A stretch of DNA of 64,000 nt from assembly GCA_017983675.1 (NCBI GenBank), contig JAGOAZ010000006.1, positions 100,274-164,273 on the forward strand, written 5' to 3'. How positions within the stretch are numbered: the stretch's first letter is position 1; every line of letters begins with the position of its first letter. The stretch comes from Fluviicola sp. GTDB lineage: Bacteria; Bacteroidota; Bacteroidia; Flavobacteriales_D; Crocinitomicaceae. Position numbers and translations under genes: made by a program. Positions 52,659 through 63,156 of this stretch are shown piece after piece. The notes beneath the pieces are model-generated. The model was not told the origin of the DNA. It ran no database searches and saw only the letters and a program-made list of their open reading frames with translations.

Positions 52659-54031
52659 AACAATTGATATTTTTTTTAAGCTGTAGTATCTCAACTGTTT
52701 TTGCGCAAGATTCGTTAGTGATTTCACGATTGAATTTGACTGATTTTTTAACACACGTAAAAGAAAATCATCCCATTGCAGTCGTTACTCAAAACAATGT
52801 GGAGATGAGTCAGCGTGTTATTCAATTAGCGAAAGGAGCGTTTGATCCGAAAGCATTTGCAGCAATCGACCAAAAGTACTACGACGGAAAAACGTATTAC
52901 AGCACCTTGTCATCTGGTGTGAAAATTCCTACACGTTTTGGTGTGAATTTCAAAGCAATGGGCGATTTTAATTCTGGCGCTTATTTAAATCCAGAAAATC
53001 GTGTTCCTGAAAACGGACTAACCTATTTGGGACTTGAGCTTCCGCTAGGACAAGGCTTGTTTACCGATGAAAATAGAACAATATTAAAACGTGCGGAAAT
53101 AGCATTCAATCAATCAGCAATCCAACAACAATTGGACCTGAACGAATTACTGTTTCAAGCTGGTCAAGCATTCATCGACTGGCAAAAAAACACTGCACTT
53201 TTGCAATTAGCAGAAGAAGGAATAACGCTTGCAGCTGAACGCTTGAGTCAAATAAAAAGCAATGTAGAAGTGGGAGAACGCGCTGCATTGGACAGTGTGG
53301 AAGCAAATGCGAATTATTTATTGCGTAAAAACGACCTATTGGAACGACAGTTAGCAACAAAAAATGCCTTGCGCAATGTCGAATTGTTTTTGTGGGAAAA
53401 AGGAATGATTCCGTTGAATTTAGAAGATAATATTTTGCCGGTTGCACTAATCGAAATGAAACCAACCGTACAACTGCGTGATTCATTAGATGCGCATCCG
53501 ATCGTATTGAGTTACACCAACAAAATTGCTGATTTAACAGTGGAACAGCGTTGGAAAAGAGATCAGTTAAAACCTCAATTGAACTTCAATTACAATTTAT
53601 TGCAAACTCCGGATAATTTAATTAGCATGAACTATTCCTATCTGAACTATAAGTGGGGAGCAAGCTTTTCCATGCCCTTGTTTTTGCGCAAAGAACGCGC
53701 TGGATTAGCAATATCTGGCTTAAAAATTGAAAATACGGAGTTGGAACGAACGAACAAAGAACGAGAAATCGCAACGAAATTGTCGGTGAATTTGAATGAA
53801 TGGAGTACGTTTTATAACCAAACGGATGTGAGTCAGGAAATTGCTTCAAACTATCAAACCCTATCAGCGGCTGAAAGAGAGTTGTTTGAAATCGGTGAAA
53901 GTTCGTTGTTCTTGATTAATTCACGTGAAATGAGTTATTTGAGTGCTCAAGCTAAATACATTGAATCGCTTGCAAAAACAAACAAAGCTGCATTAAAACA
54001 ATCGTATTTACTAGGAAATTTAGGCAGATAG
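52655..54031 (+). CDS. TolC family outer-membrane efflux protein
   Basis: The 458-residue protein has a signal peptide (LIFFLSCSISTVFAQ) and the duplicated helical-hairpin layout of outer-membrane efflux proteins: long coiled coils such as LQLAEEGITLAAERLSQIKS and ERAALDSVEANANYLLRKND, repeated in the second half (LNEWSTFYNQTDVSQEIASN). Strand segments include GVNFKAMGDFNSG. It forms the exit duct. Its start overlaps the end of the HlyD-like gene. The cargo is unknown; no exported peptide gene is adjacent. Confidence 0.9.
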   Translation: MKQLIFFLSCSISTVFAQDSLVISRLNLTDFLTHVKENHPIAVVTQNNVEMSQRVIQLAKGAFDPKAFAAIDQKYYDGKTYYSTLSSGVKIPTRFGVNFKAMGDFNSGAYLNPENRVPENGLTYLGLELPLGQGLFTDENRTILKRAEIAFNQSAIQQQLDLNELLFQAGQAFIDWQKNTALLQLAEEGITLAAERLSQIKSNVEVGERAALDSVEANANYLLRKNDLLERQLATKNALRNVELFLWEKGMIPLNLEDNILPVALIEMKPTVQLRDSLDAHPIVLSYTNKIADLTVEQRWKRDQLKPQLNFNYNLLQTPDNLISMNYSYLNYKWGASFSMPLFLRKERAGLAISGLKIENTELERTNKEREIATKLSVNLNEWSTFYNQTDVSQEIASNYQTLSAAERELFEIGESSLFLINSREMSYLSAQAKYIESLAKTNKAALKQSYLLGNLGR

Positions 54032-54032
54032 A

Positions 54033-55106
54033 TCAATGAAGCATTTTCGCTTTATCCAACATTAAAAAGTCTAAAATAACCATTGCAGCCATCGATTCCA
54101 CGATAACCACTGCTCTTGGAACAACACACGGATCGTGTCTTCCTTCCATTGTTAATTGAACGGCATTGTAATCTTTATCGATTGTTGCTTGCTCTTTTAA
54201 AATCGTTGCAACAGGTTTAAATGCCACTCTGAAATCGATGGGCATTCCATTGGAAATTCCTCCTTGAACTCCGCCAGAGTTATTCGTCGCAGTTGTGCCA
54301 TCAGCTAAAAACTGATCGTTGTGTTCCGATCCAAGCATCGCCATACTTTCAAATCCTGAACCAATTGAAAAGCCTTTCACTGCATTGATCGATAACATCG
54401 CTTTTCCTAATTCTGCATGTAACTTATGAAAAACAGGTTCTCCCAATCCAACTGGTACATTATTGATGACACAGCGCACACAGCCACCAATGGTATCGCC
54501 ATCTTTCCGAACAGATTGAATCAATGCTTCCATTTGTTCCGCCATTTCAATTGATGGAACGCGAACAGCGTTTGCTTCTTTAATTGTTCTCAATTCATTG
54601 GTCCATTCTCCTGTCCATTTCAAACTACCAACCTGATCGACAAAAGCGTCAATGGTGATGCGTTCGTGGGCAAGAATTTGTTTGGCTATTGCTCCCGCTA
54701 CAACACGAGCGATTGTTTCACGCGCACTTGATCGTCCACCACCACGGTAATCTCGGTGTCCGTATTTTTGTGCATAGGTAAAATCGGCATGTGATGGTCG
54801 AAAAACGCCTGCAATATTATCGTAATCTTTTGGCTGTTGGTCCTTGTTCAATACATGAAAACCAATGGGCGCACCTGTAGTTTTACCTTCAAAAATGCCG
54901 GATAGAATGACTAATTCATCAAGTTCTTTTCGTTGTGTCACTATGGCAGATTGACCTGGTCTTCTACGATTTAATTCTTGCTGAATTGCATCAACATCAA
55001 TATCAAATCCACCAGGAACGCCGTCAATGACACCACCTATTGCTATTCCGTGTGATTCACCAAACGATGATAAACGAAAAATTGTTCCAAAACTAGAGCC
55101 AGCCAT
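54033..55106 (-). CDS. aroC: Chorismate synthase
   Basis: The 357-residue protein catalyses the last step of the shikimate pathway, EPSP to chorismate, using reduced FMN. The signatures are present: [15 protein letters not shown], the [20 protein letters not shown] loop with the key Arg and His, and [16 protein letters not shown]. The length is normal. It ends one base after the convergent tolC-like gene. It lies 61 bases below the phosphohexomutase gene and is separated from it by a terminator. Confidence 0.97.
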   Translation of the reverse strand: MAGSSFGTIFRLSSFGESHGIAIGGVIDGVPGGFDIDVDAIQQELNRRRPGQSAIVTQRKELDELVILSGIFEGKTTGAPIGFHVLNKDQQPKDYDNIAGVFRPSHADFTYAQKYGHRDYRGGGRSSARETIARVVAGAIAKQILAHERITIDAFVDQVGSLKWTGEWTNELRTIKEANAVRVPSIEMAEQMEALIQSVRKDGDTIGGCVRCVINNVPVGLGEPVFHKLHAELGKAMLSINAVKGFSIGSGFESMAMLGSEHNDQFLADGTTATNNSGGVQGGISNGMPIDFRVAFKPVATILKEQATIDKDYNAVQLTMEGRHDPCVVPRAVVIVESMAAMVILDFLMLDKAKMLH

Positions 55107-55124
55107 TTTATTTTTTCTTAAAGG

Positions 55125-55148
55125 TAAAAAAAAGAGACCTAAGTCTCT
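55125..55148 (-). terminator. Intrinsic terminator of the phosphohexomutase gene
   Basis: On the minus strand AGAGAC and GTCTCT pair around a four-base loop and are followed by eight T residues, 20 bases below the stop codon at 55168. Confidence 0.85.
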
Positions 55149-55167
55149 CTTTCTTAAAAATTTAGTT

Positions 55168-56577
55168 TTAGTGACAAATTGTCTCCTCAGTTGCTTTTAA
55201 GATTTCTCTTACTTCTTCTAGAGTTGGAGCTTCAGCATACGTTCTCAAAACAGGTTCGGTTCCAGATGCTCTGATCATCATCCAACGATCATCATCAAAG
55301 AAGAACTTCCATCCATCAATAGTGCCAACAGTTTTCACTTGGTATTTACCAAACGAAGTGTATTCATTATTTTGGCATTTAGCAACAATCTGTTGCTTCA
55401 TCTCTTCAGTAATGTGTAAATCGTTGCGTTCGTATTTGAATGGCCCTACAATGGCATACACCTCATCTATTAATTGATCCAATGTTTTCCCTGATTTCGC
55501 CATGAATTCCCAGATGATTAATCCCATCCAAATTCCGTCTCTTTCTGGAATATGACCTTTCACAGCGATTCCTCCAGATTCTTCTCCACCAAGTAATACA
55601 TCTTCATCGATCATGATTCCTGCGATGTATTTGAAACCGATTTTAACGATTTGATTCGTTAATCCATAGTGTTCTGACATTTTTCCAACACGCGGCGTCG
55701 TACTGAAAGCAGTAACGACTTTTCCATCTAATTGTTTGTATTTCACTAAATAGTGAATCAACAACAAAATGATGTGGTGCGAATCGACGAACTCGCCTTT
55801 TCCATTGTACAAACCGATACGATCTGCATCGCCATCTGTTGCCAAGGCACAATGAACATTTCCAACCGATTTGATATATGTTTCTAAGGCTTGTAAATTC
55901 TTTTGAATTGGTTCGGGTGCTTGCCCATAGAACGACGGATTGTGTTCGCAATGCAATAAATGAACGTTTGGCAAAATACGACGAATCACATTCTGACCTG
56001 CTCCGTACATGGCATCATATACTAAGTTCAATCCCGAATTACGAATCGCTTCCAAGTCAAAATTCTTCTCGATATGCTGCACGTACATCGTTTCGAAGTC
56101 AACAATTGACAATAGACCCGCTTCTTCGAAAGCTGCTAAATCAACTTTCGTGTAATCAAAAGGAAGTGAATCTGGAATCTCGTCTTCAATTTCTTGTACT
56201 TTTTCTGGTGTCAACGGACCTCCATAATGTGCTTTCAATTTGAAACCATTGTATGATGGCGGATTGTGACTTGCCGTTAAAATGATTCCTAATCCACAAT
56301 CTAAGTGGTTTGCAGCTAGCGAAATCATTGGTGTTGACACAAATCCTTTTGACATTTTCACAGGAATTCCTTCGTGTAACAACACTTTTGCTACCGTTTC
56401 TGCGAATAATTCACCTGCAAAACGACAATCGTGTCCCAACGCAACTTGCTTTGTCCAATTAGAAGCTTTCAACCATTGAGCAGTTGAATAAGCAACACGT
56501 GCTACATTCTCAACGGTAAATTCCTCTGCAATGATTGCTCTCCAACCATCTGTTCCAAATTTGATTTTTGTTGCCAA
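55168..56577 (-). CDS. Phosphoglucomutase/phosphomannomutase family protein
   Basis: The 469-residue protein is an alpha-D-phosphohexomutase. The phosphoserine loop is [14 protein letters not shown], the metal loop is [12 protein letters not shown], the sugar-binding loop is [10 protein letters not shown], and the phosphate-binding tail is [14 protein letters not shown]. It interconverts hexose 1- and 6-phosphates for central metabolism or glycan synthesis. Glucose and mannose forms cannot be told apart here. Start [13 protein letters not shown] fits the family. Confidence 0.92.
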   Translation of the reverse strand: MATKIKFGTDGWRAIIAEEFTVENVARVAYSTAQWLKASNWTKQVALGHDCRFAGELFAETVAKVLLHEGIPVKMSKGFVSTPMISLAANHLDCGLGIILTASHNPPSYNGFKLKAHYGGPLTPEKVQEIEDEIPDSLPFDYTKVDLAAFEEAGLLSIVDFETMYVQHIEKNFDLEAIRNSGLNLVYDAMYGAGQNVIRRILPNVHLLHCEHNPSFYGQAPEPIQKNLQALETYIKSVGNVHCALATDGDADRIGLYNGKGEFVDSHHIILLLIHYLVKYKQLDGKVVTAFSTTPRVGKMSEHYGLTNQIVKIGFKYIAGIMIDEDVLLGGEESGGIAVKGHIPERDGIWMGLIIWEFMAKSGKTLDQLIDEVYAIVGPFKYERNDLHITEEMKQQIVAKCQNNEYTSFGKYQVKTVGTIDGWKFFFDDDRWMMIRASGTEPVLRTYAEAPTLEEVREILKATEETICH

Positions 56578-56625
56578 GTGTTTTTTGTTTTAGATTATAA
56601 ATTAGTAAACGCTTTTTTATACCGA

Positions 56626-57903
56626 TTAAAGTACAAATTCGTTGATAGTTTTCTCAATAATTGCCACACAATCCATTAATTGCGCTTCCGTAATAACTAA
56701 TGGCGGCGCAAAACGAATGATATTTCCATGAGTTGGTTTTGCTAACAAACCATTGTCTTTCATCGCAACGCACAAGTTCCATGCCGTTTGACTTTCCGAA
56801 CTATCGTTGACAATGATAGCATTCAACAATCCTTTTCCTCTTACGGAAACGATTAAATCTGAGTTAGCAATAATGCGGTTCATTTCAGCGCGGAATAATT
56901 GACCAAGACGACGTGCATTTTGTGCCAAATTTTCTTCGCTTACCACTTCTAGTGCTGCGACAGCAACTTTTGCAGCTAAAGGATTTCCACCAAAAGTAGA
57001 ACCATGTTGTCCAGGATGAATCACGTTCATGATTTCATTATCCGCCAAAACAGCTGAAACTGGATAAACGCCACCTGACAATGCTTTTCCTAAGATTAAA
57101 ATATCTGGTCGGCTATAAGTTGCTTGTTGTTCACATTTATTTTCACAGGTACAGTTTCCACAAACAGCTAATAAACTTCCTGTTCGAGCGATTCCTGTTT
57201 GTACCTCATCCGCAATGAATAAAGCGTTGTATTTCGTACAAAGCGCACGCGCTTGTTGTATGTAATCTTCGGCAGGTACAAAAACACCCGCTTCACCTTG
57301 AATTGGCTCTACTAAGAAACCAATCACATTTGGTTGTTGCAATGCTTGTTCTAAAGCTGCAACATCATTGTAAGGAACACGAATGAAACCTGGTGTAAAT
57401 GGTCCGAAGTTTGTTGCAGCATCTGGATCAGATGAAAATGAAACAATCGTTGTTGTTCTACCATGGAAATTTTGTTCACAAACGATGATCTGCGCTTGGT
57501 TTTCTGCAACTTGTTTCTTTTCATAACCCCATTTACGCGCAATTTTAATTGCTGTTTCAACTGCTTCTGCGCCCGTATTCATTGGTAACACTTTATCGAA
57601 ACCGAAGTATTCAGTAACAAATTGTTCGTAAACACCAAGTGTGTCGTTGTAAAACGCACGAGAAGTTAACGTCAAAGTTTGCGCTTGTTCTGTTAACGCA
57701 TTGATGATTTTCGGATGGCAATGCCCTTGATTTACAGCCGAATAAGCAGACAAGAAATCGAAGTATTTTTTTCCTTCTACATCCCATACAAACACACCTT
57801 CTCCTTTTGCTAAAACAACTGGAAGTGGGTGATAGTTATGAGCTCCGTGCTGATTTTCTAACTCAATTAATTCCTGCGAGGTCAACTTGTTTTTTGTATT
57901 CAT
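56626..57903 (-). CDS. rocD: Ornithine aminotransferase (ornithine--oxo-acid transaminase)
   Basis: The 425-residue PLP enzyme transfers the delta-amino group of ornithine to 2-oxoglutarate, giving glutamate semialdehyde. Family marks are [52 protein letters not shown] and the PLP lysine in [13 protein letters not shown] short Cys-rich insert ([17 protein letters not shown]) before the lysine could bind a metal; from memory this loop is common in Bacteroidetes RocD. The length is normal otherwise. Confidence 0.93.
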   Translation of the reverse strand: MNTKNKLTSQELIELENQHGAHNYHPLPVVLAKGEGVFVWDVEGKKYFDFLSAYSAVNQGHCHPKIINALTEQAQTLTLTSRAFYNDTLGVYEQFVTEYFGFDKVLPMNTGAEAVETAIKIARKWGYEKKQVAENQAQIIVCEQNFHGRTTTIVSFSSDPDAATNFGPFTPGFIRVPYNDVAALEQALQQPNVIGFLVEPIQGEAGVFVPAEDYIQQARALCTKYNALFIADEVQTGIARTGSLLAVCGNCTCENKCEQQATYSRPDILILGKALSGGVYPVSAVLADNEIMNVIHPGQHGSTFGGNPLAAKVAVAALEVVSEENLAQNARRLGQLFRAEMNRIIANSDLIVSVRGKGLLNAIIVNDSSESQTAWNLCVAMKDNGLLAKPTHGNIIRFAPPLVITEAQLMDCVAIIEKTINEFVL

Positions 57904-58121
57904 ATTTTTTTGTTTTTCAACAACTCATCACGGAGAGTATGCATCCTTTCCTCGTTTTTACGGAGAGAAATCATCCTATTGCGTTTCAAAGATAAACAAG
58001 AAAAATAAAAAACGAATGTGTTTGTGCGAGAAATCCTTTGAAACTGGGAAGAAAAGCTACTTGTTAACAGTTTAATGTAAACAGCTTACTCGATTTAACA
58101 TTTTTTCTTGCAAAAAACGAC

Positions 58122-58129
58122 TAAATTTG
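58122..58129 (+). promoter_or_regulatory. -7 promoter box for the desaturase gene
   Basis: TAAATTTG matches TAnnTTTG exactly, about 20 bases before the TTG start at 58149. The -33 element is not clear. Confidence 0.5.
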
Positions 58130-58148
58130 TCTAATAAATTTTGAAATT

Positions 58149-59216
58149 TTGGCAACAGTACAATTCTCTCGTCCCCAAGGTGAATTTTTCGCAACATTGC
58201 GGAAATCAGCCAAACAATATTTTGATGAAAAAGGAATCAAATCATCTGGTAACGCTCAATTATACTGGAAAACAGCAATTTTAATATCTGTATATTTCGC
58301 AGCTTACCTAACAGTTATCTTGGTAGGAATGCCTTGGTATTTGGGATTGCTTTTAGCAGCTTTCATCGGATTCCTTCAATCATTAATAGGATTCAACGTG
58401 ATGCACGATGCGTGTCACGATGCTTTTTCAGCTAAAAAAGAACTGAATTACTTTTTCGGTTTATCGATGAATGCGCTTGGAACAGATGCGTTTATGTGGC
58501 GTCAAAAACACAATGTTGTTCACCATACGTACACCAATGTAGATGGTATCGATGATGATATTGCTAAAACACCGCTTTTACGCATGAGTGAAACACAACC
58601 TCGTTTCAAAGCACATCGTTTCCAACACATTTACATGCCATTCTTGTATGCCTTGTCTTCTTTTTTCTGGATTGTGATCAAAGATTTTGGTGATATTTTT
58701 GGAAAAGAACGCTTCAACGTTGAGGTAGCGAAAATGACAACGAAAGACAAATTGATGTTCTGGACAACTAAAACAATCTATTTCGGATTGTACCTTGTCA
58801 TTCCTATGCTTGTTTGGGGTGTTGCTGGCGGAATCATTGGATTTGTTGTGATGCATTTCTTATTAGGAATTACGCTTGCACTTGTCTTTCAATTAGCGCA
58901 CGTTGTTGAAAATGTTGAATTTGAACATGCACCAAACGAAGAAAACTTTATTGAAAACGAATGGGCAGTGCATCAATTAGCTACCACTTCCGATTTTGCA
59001 GTAAAAAACAAAGTGGTGAGTTGGTTATTAGGTGGATTGAATTTCCAAGTAGAACACCATTTATTTCCAAACATCTCTCACGTTCATTATCCTGCTTTGC
59101 AGAAAATAGTTGAAAAAACCTGTGCGGATTTTGGTGTTAAATATAGATCGTACAAAACAACACGCGCTGCTTTGGCTTCGCATTTCAGACACATGAAACG
59201 TTTGGGTCAAGGATAA
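58149..59216 (+). CDS. Membrane fatty acid desaturase (front-end-like)
   Basis: The 355-residue integral membrane protein has four hydrophobic segments and the three histidine boxes of acyl-lipid/acyl-CoA desaturases: HDACHD, HNVVHH and QVEHH (in NFQVEHHLFPNISHVHYP). The Gln in the third box is typical of front-end desaturases (delta-5/6 type), but no fused cytochrome b5 domain is present. It inserts a double bond into membrane acyl chains, probably for fluidity control. I chose the TTG at 58149 (ATVQFSRPQGEFF), just below an exact -7 box; no ATG lies in a suitable place. Confidence 0.9.
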   Translation: MATVQFSRPQGEFFATLRKSAKQYFDEKGIKSSGNAQLYWKTAILISVYFAAYLTVILVGMPWYLGLLLAAFIGFLQSLIGFNVMHDACHDAFSAKKELNYFFGLSMNALGTDAFMWRQKHNVVHHTYTNVDGIDDDIAKTPLLRMSETQPRFKAHRFQHIYMPFLYALSSFFWIVIKDFGDIFGKERFNVEVAKMTTKDKLMFWTTKTIYFGLYLVIPMLVWGVAGGIIGFVVMHFLLGITLALVFQLAHVVENVEFEHAPNEENFIENEWAVHQLATTSDFAVKNKVVSWLLGGLNFQVEHHLFPNISHVHYPALQKIVEKTCADFGVKYRSYKTTRAALASHFRHMKRLGQG

Positions 59217-59238
59217 TAACAATACTTATTAAAACAAC

Positions 59239-59266
59239 AAAAGGTGCTCCAAAAAGCACCTTTTTT
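59239..59266 (+). terminator. Intrinsic terminator of the desaturase gene
   Basis: AAAAGGTGCT and AGCACCTTTT form a ten-pair stem with a six-base loop and a T run. It lies between two convergent genes. Confidence 0.9.
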
Positions 59267-59302
59267 ATTTACTAATCGTTTCAGATTCTAAAACAATGTA
59301 GG

Positions 59303-61753
59303 TTACCCTACCCTTTGTTCATACAAATACGCTTGAAAACCAATGAAAGCATTTCGAATACTTGGAATATCACCTAATGCTTTTTTCGCATCTGCAATTG
59401 CGTTATACTTTAATTCTAATAAGTCTGGAAGTTTTTCATCATCCAGTTCGTTCACTCCAACACGAACATATTGCTCCAAAACAAAATTGAGGAACTCCTG
59501 CTGTGATGGATTGTAACTGTCCAGTTTTATTTTAGCTCGTTCGGCACGTTCCAAACGAGGAACAATATCTCTATGGTATGCAACGTAGGACAATATATCA
59601 AATAAATCAGAATCCTCTCCGTGAACTATCTTTCGGAGGTCTTCTAATTGTTCGTTTGAATAGCCTTTTTCACTCAACTCTTCAAGGAGACGTTTTCGAG
59701 TACTTGGGATGATCCAAATCTTCCGTAATTCTTCTTCAGAATTAAAGAAAGATGGTAAATCACCAAAAAGTTTTTGAATAAATTCTTCTGCTGAAATTGG
59801 TTTTCCTTCAGGACTCCAAAAACTTGTCTTGCGCATGCTGTCAAATTCTCGAACTACATTATCTGCCAATTTAATTTTGACCATTTTCCGAGGAGGATTG
59901 TCACATATACAAGGGCTATTGCCACAAGCTGAACACGTTTCTGGAACTGATTGTTCACAAACACATGGACGTTCGCTACAATGCGGACAAGGTTTTTTAG
60001 CTTTTCTTGGTACAGTCGGTTCTGGGTCCAACGGTTCTCCGTCCCATTCAGGGTCTTTGAAGTGATGATGCGCATTGACAAAGTCGTACACCGTGAAATA
60101 ATCTTTTCCGTCAAAAAGCCGAGTTCCTCTTCCCACAATTTGTTTGAACTCGACCATACTATTTACAGGTCTGAGCAACACAATGTTTCGAATTTCTGGA
60201 GCATCAACGCCAGTTGAAAGTTTTTGAGAAGTCGTCAGGACAGTTGGGATGTTCTTTTCATTATCTTGAAAATCTGCTAAGAATTGTTCTCCCATTGCAC
60301 CGTCATCAGCAGTTACACGCACACAATACGTTGCATTTTTGCTTGTTGCATATTGGTTGATTAAATCCCGAACTGCCGCTGCATGTATTTGAGTGGCGCA
60401 AAAAACCAAGGTCTTTTGATTCTGGTTAATTGTATCCATGAATAATTTCACACGGTACTCTTCACGTTCTTTGATTTGGATGATTCTGTTAAAATCAGCT
60501 TCTGTATATTTTCTTTCGTACTCTACTTCGCCTTCCTCCACCATATCACCTTGCGTGAATTCATATTCATCAATGGTCGTCTTGATTTCAACCATTTTGA
60601 ACGGAGTTAAAAATCCATCATTGATACCCGCTTTTAACGAATAGGTATAAACAGGTTTTCCAAAATAATCATACGTATCGCCATTGACATCACGTTTTGG
60701 AGTGGCAGTAAGACCCAATTGAACTGCTGGTGAAAAATAATCCAAAATGGCTCTCCAAGAACTTTCATCTTTGGCTCCTCCTCTGTGACATTCATCAATG
60801 ATAATTAGATCGAAGAAATCTGACGGATATTGGCCAAAATTGAATTGGATTGTTCCATATTCTTCTTTAGGCTCTGCTGCTAAAGAAAAGGTTTCTGATT
60901 GGTCATTGTTCTTATCGACATTCGCATTTGTCATGAAGGTTTGAAAAATGGTAAAGAAGATGCTACCGTTTGTTGGTACTTTCCCCTTTTTCTTAATGTC
61001 AGAAGGCTTGATACGCACTAACGCATCGTCTTCAAAATCACCGAATGCATTAAAAGCTTGATTGGCTAATAAATTTCTATCTGCTAAAAACAAAATACGT
61101 GGACTACGTTTCCCATCTCTTTGCAAGTTCCACTTAGCATGGAATAATTTCCAACAAATATGAAATGCTGTAGCTGTTTTACCTGTTCCTGTTGCCATGG
61201 TAAGCAACAATCTATCTTTGCCTTCAGCAATACCATCCAACACTTTCATGATGGCGTTGTACTGATAATAGCGAGGACCGTATTTCCCTTTGAAGAGTTG
61301 GAAAGGAACATCGTCCATCTTCTTTTTCCAATCAATGATTGCTGCTTCCTTTTCAGTTTGTGCAGGCGGAAAACACATGTTCCACAACTCTTCTGGAGAC
61401 GGGAAATTATCAACATCTCCTTCTTGTGCATGCTCCATATCCATTTGATAGATTTGGAGACCATTTGTGGCAAACGTATAGCGAATGTTTAAACGTTCTG
61501 CATAATCTTTAGCCTGTCCAACGCCTTCTGTATAGTAACTATCTCTTGATTTGGCTTCAATAACTGCCAAACGTCTGTTGTTGTATTCCAACACGTAATC
61601 TGCCTTGAGCGGAGCAGTTTTTCTACCTTGACCCAACAAACGACCTTGTGATATAGGAAATTGCTTACGGACTTTACTTCCTTCCACAACACCCCAACCA
61701 GCTTCTCTCAAAGCGGGGTCGATGTATTCAAATTCTGTTTGCGCTTCGTTCAT
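59303..61753 (-). CDS. hsdR: Type I restriction enzyme R subunit (EcoEI-type HsdR)
   Basis: The 816-residue protein has an N-terminal PD-(D/E)xK nuclease domain (Asp52, and Glu66-Ala-Lys68 in AVIEAKSRD). The SF2 translocase follows: Walker A MATGTGKTA near residues 186-194, IIDECHRGG, GLTATPKRD, and QIVGRGTRL of motif VI. The C-terminal EcoEI-type domain spans about 640-816. Between them lies a Cys-rich insert (about 590-625; CPHCSERPCVCE, CSACGNSPCICDN) that probably binds zinc. The enzyme translocates and cuts unmodified foreign DNA. Its start overlaps the KAP NTPase gene by four bases, so the locus is one transcript. Confidence 0.93.
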   Translation of the reverse strand: MNEAQTEFEYIDPALREAGWGVVEGSKVRKQFPISQGRLLGQGRKTAPLKADYVLEYNNRRLAVIEAKSRDSYYTEGVGQAKDYAERLNIRYTFATNGLQIYQMDMEHAQEGDVDNFPSPEELWNMCFPPAQTEKEAAIIDWKKKMDDVPFQLFKGKYGPRYYQYNAIMKVLDGIAEGKDRLLLTMATGTGKTATAFHICWKLFHAKWNLQRDGKRSPRILFLADRNLLANQAFNAFGDFEDDALVRIKPSDIKKKGKVPTNGSIFFTIFQTFMTNANVDKNNDQSETFSLAAEPKEEYGTIQFNFGQYPSDFFDLIIIDECHRGGAKDESSWRAILDYFSPAVQLGLTATPKRDVNGDTYDYFGKPVYTYSLKAGINDGFLTPFKMVEIKTTIDEYEFTQGDMVEEGEVEYERKYTEADFNRIIQIKEREEYRVKLFMDTINQNQKTLVFCATQIHAAAVRDLINQYATSKNATYCVRVTADDGAMGEQFLADFQDNEKNIPTVLTTSQKLSTGVDAPEIRNIVLLRPVNSMVEFKQIVGRGTRLFDGKDYFTVYDFVNAHHHFKDPEWDGEPLDPEPTVPRKAKKPCPHCSERPCVCEQSVPETCSACGNSPCICDNPPRKMVKIKLADNVVREFDSMRKTSFWSPEGKPISAEEFIQKLFGDLPSFFNSEEELRKIWIIPSTRKRLLEELSEKGYSNEQLEDLRKIVHGEDSDLFDILSYVAYHRDIVPRLERAERAKIKLDSYNPSQQEFLNFVLEQYVRVGVNELDDEKLPDLLELKYNAIADAKKALGDIPSIRNAFIGFQAYLYEQRVG

Positions 61754-63156
61754 TGTAATAATTCTTGTAAAGGGTCTAGTAGATCAATTTTATTTAAAAG
61801 GTAATCAATTGAAATTCTGCTTCTGCGAAAATCATTTAATTCTTGATCAATACTTTTTTTAAAATATTCTTGATTTTCTGAATTATCAAAATTTGATTTA
61901 ATTATAAAGTTGGAATTGTTAATTGTATTTGAATTAAATGATAATCGTTCTTTGTGTTCGATATATTCGTTGTAATATAGTAACATCATAGATTCAATTA
62001 CAACACGAAATTTATTACTGCTTTGTTGAATCAATACCCCATTTAATACTTCAGCACATCGATCCAAAAGTTGTTGATGAGTAAGTTCACGTCTTCGTAT
62101 TTCTGTATAAATATTTTTATAAAAAAATTTGATGTAAATTAGAAAAACAAGTAACTCAGGGATAATAAAATTCCTACTTGAAAAACTTCGAAGAACAATT
62201 CCGACATGTTGGAAAATTTTCTGTTGTTGGCGAAGTGTTGGTTTTTTGAGTTCAATGAGAAATGTTGAGAATTCAATAAAATATGAAGTGTCTCTTTTCA
62301 GTTCATGATTGTTTTTTCTTTCTTCAATATTGAAAAAATCATTCAACTTACACGACTCCATCAAATAAAAAATATAATTTTTAATTTCTGGTTCAGGAAG
62401 CGAATACTCTATATCAATGAACCTTCTCAAATACTCATTTGAATCTATTTTATCACTACCATAAGCACCACAAATTGCATGACCTAATTGTTCTTTATCA
62501 ATAGAGAGCACAAATACAATTCCCTTAACTGAGAACAGATGTTTTACATTCTCTAATACAGATACGGCATAATCTGGTCTGCATCGGTCCAATTCATCAA
62601 TGATAAAAACAATTGGTTTACCGTTAGAATTCTGTTTTATATAAGCTTCGAGATCATTGTGAAATTCTTTAATATTTTTCTTTCTATCGACATAAGCATC
62701 AATATCCTCTTGAAAAGCTTCCAAAACCCCTTTACTATAATCATTCATGATATCAGCAATTTCTTCTCCTGCATATCTTTTGATTATTTGTTTCATTACA
62801 GATGGAATAATAGCCTTTGAAATTTTACTTCCTTTTTTTATAACCTCTTTGAAAGTTTCAGACGAATCATTTTTTAATAATTCTTTTAACTCAGCAGTAA
62901 TGGCAACAAAAGGGTTGTTTTCAAAATCATTTTCCCAAGCGTTGAAATAAAGTGTTTGAAACTCTTCATTTTGCAACATTTGAGACCACATTGAAACAAA
63001 CGTTGTTTTACCAGCTCCCCATTTATTATCAATTGCTAACACGAAACCATCACCATTGGTCCGAACAATATCAGTCAATACTTTTGCGTAAGGTTCTCTA
63101 CCAAGTTTACAATTGGTGAACGGAGCTTCTTGTGGTATGTCAATAACTTGATTCAT
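61750..63156 (-). CDS. KAP family P-loop NTPase embedded in a type I RM operon
   Basis: The 468-residue protein has a KAP NTPase domain: Walker A WGAGKTT (about 46-52), YFNAWEND, Walker B VFIIDELDR (about 183-190) with CRPDYAVSVLENVKHLF, and FVLSIDKEQLGHAICGAYG. KAP proteins often work at membranes, and some, such as plasmid-encoded PifA, block phages. No clear transmembrane insert is seen here, only weakly hydrophobic stretches (LLVFLIYIKFFYKN). Four-base overlaps on both sides place it between hsdS and hsdR, so it is likely part of the same defence unit. Confidence 0.85.
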   Translation of the reverse strand: MNQVIDIPQEAPFTNCKLGREPYAKVLTDIVRTNGDGFVLAIDNKWGAGKTTFVSMWSQMLQNEEFQTLYFNAWENDFENNPFVAITAELKELLKNDSSETFKEVIKKGSKISKAIIPSVMKQIIKRYAGEEIADIMNDYSKGVLEAFQEDIDAYVDRKKNIKEFHNDLEAYIKQNSNGKPIVFIIDELDRCRPDYAVSVLENVKHLFSVKGIVFVLSIDKEQLGHAICGAYGSDKIDSNEYLRRFIDIEYSLPEPEIKNYIFYLMESCKLNDFFNIEERKNNHELKRDTSYFIEFSTFLIELKKPTLRQQQKIFQHVGIVLRSFSSRNFIIPELLVFLIYIKFFYKNIYTEIRRRELTHQQLLDRCAEVLNGVLIQQSSNKFRVVIESMMLLYYNEYIEHKERLSFNSNTINNSNFIIKSNFDNSENQEYFKKSIDQELNDFRRSRISIDYLLNKIDLLDPLQELLQ

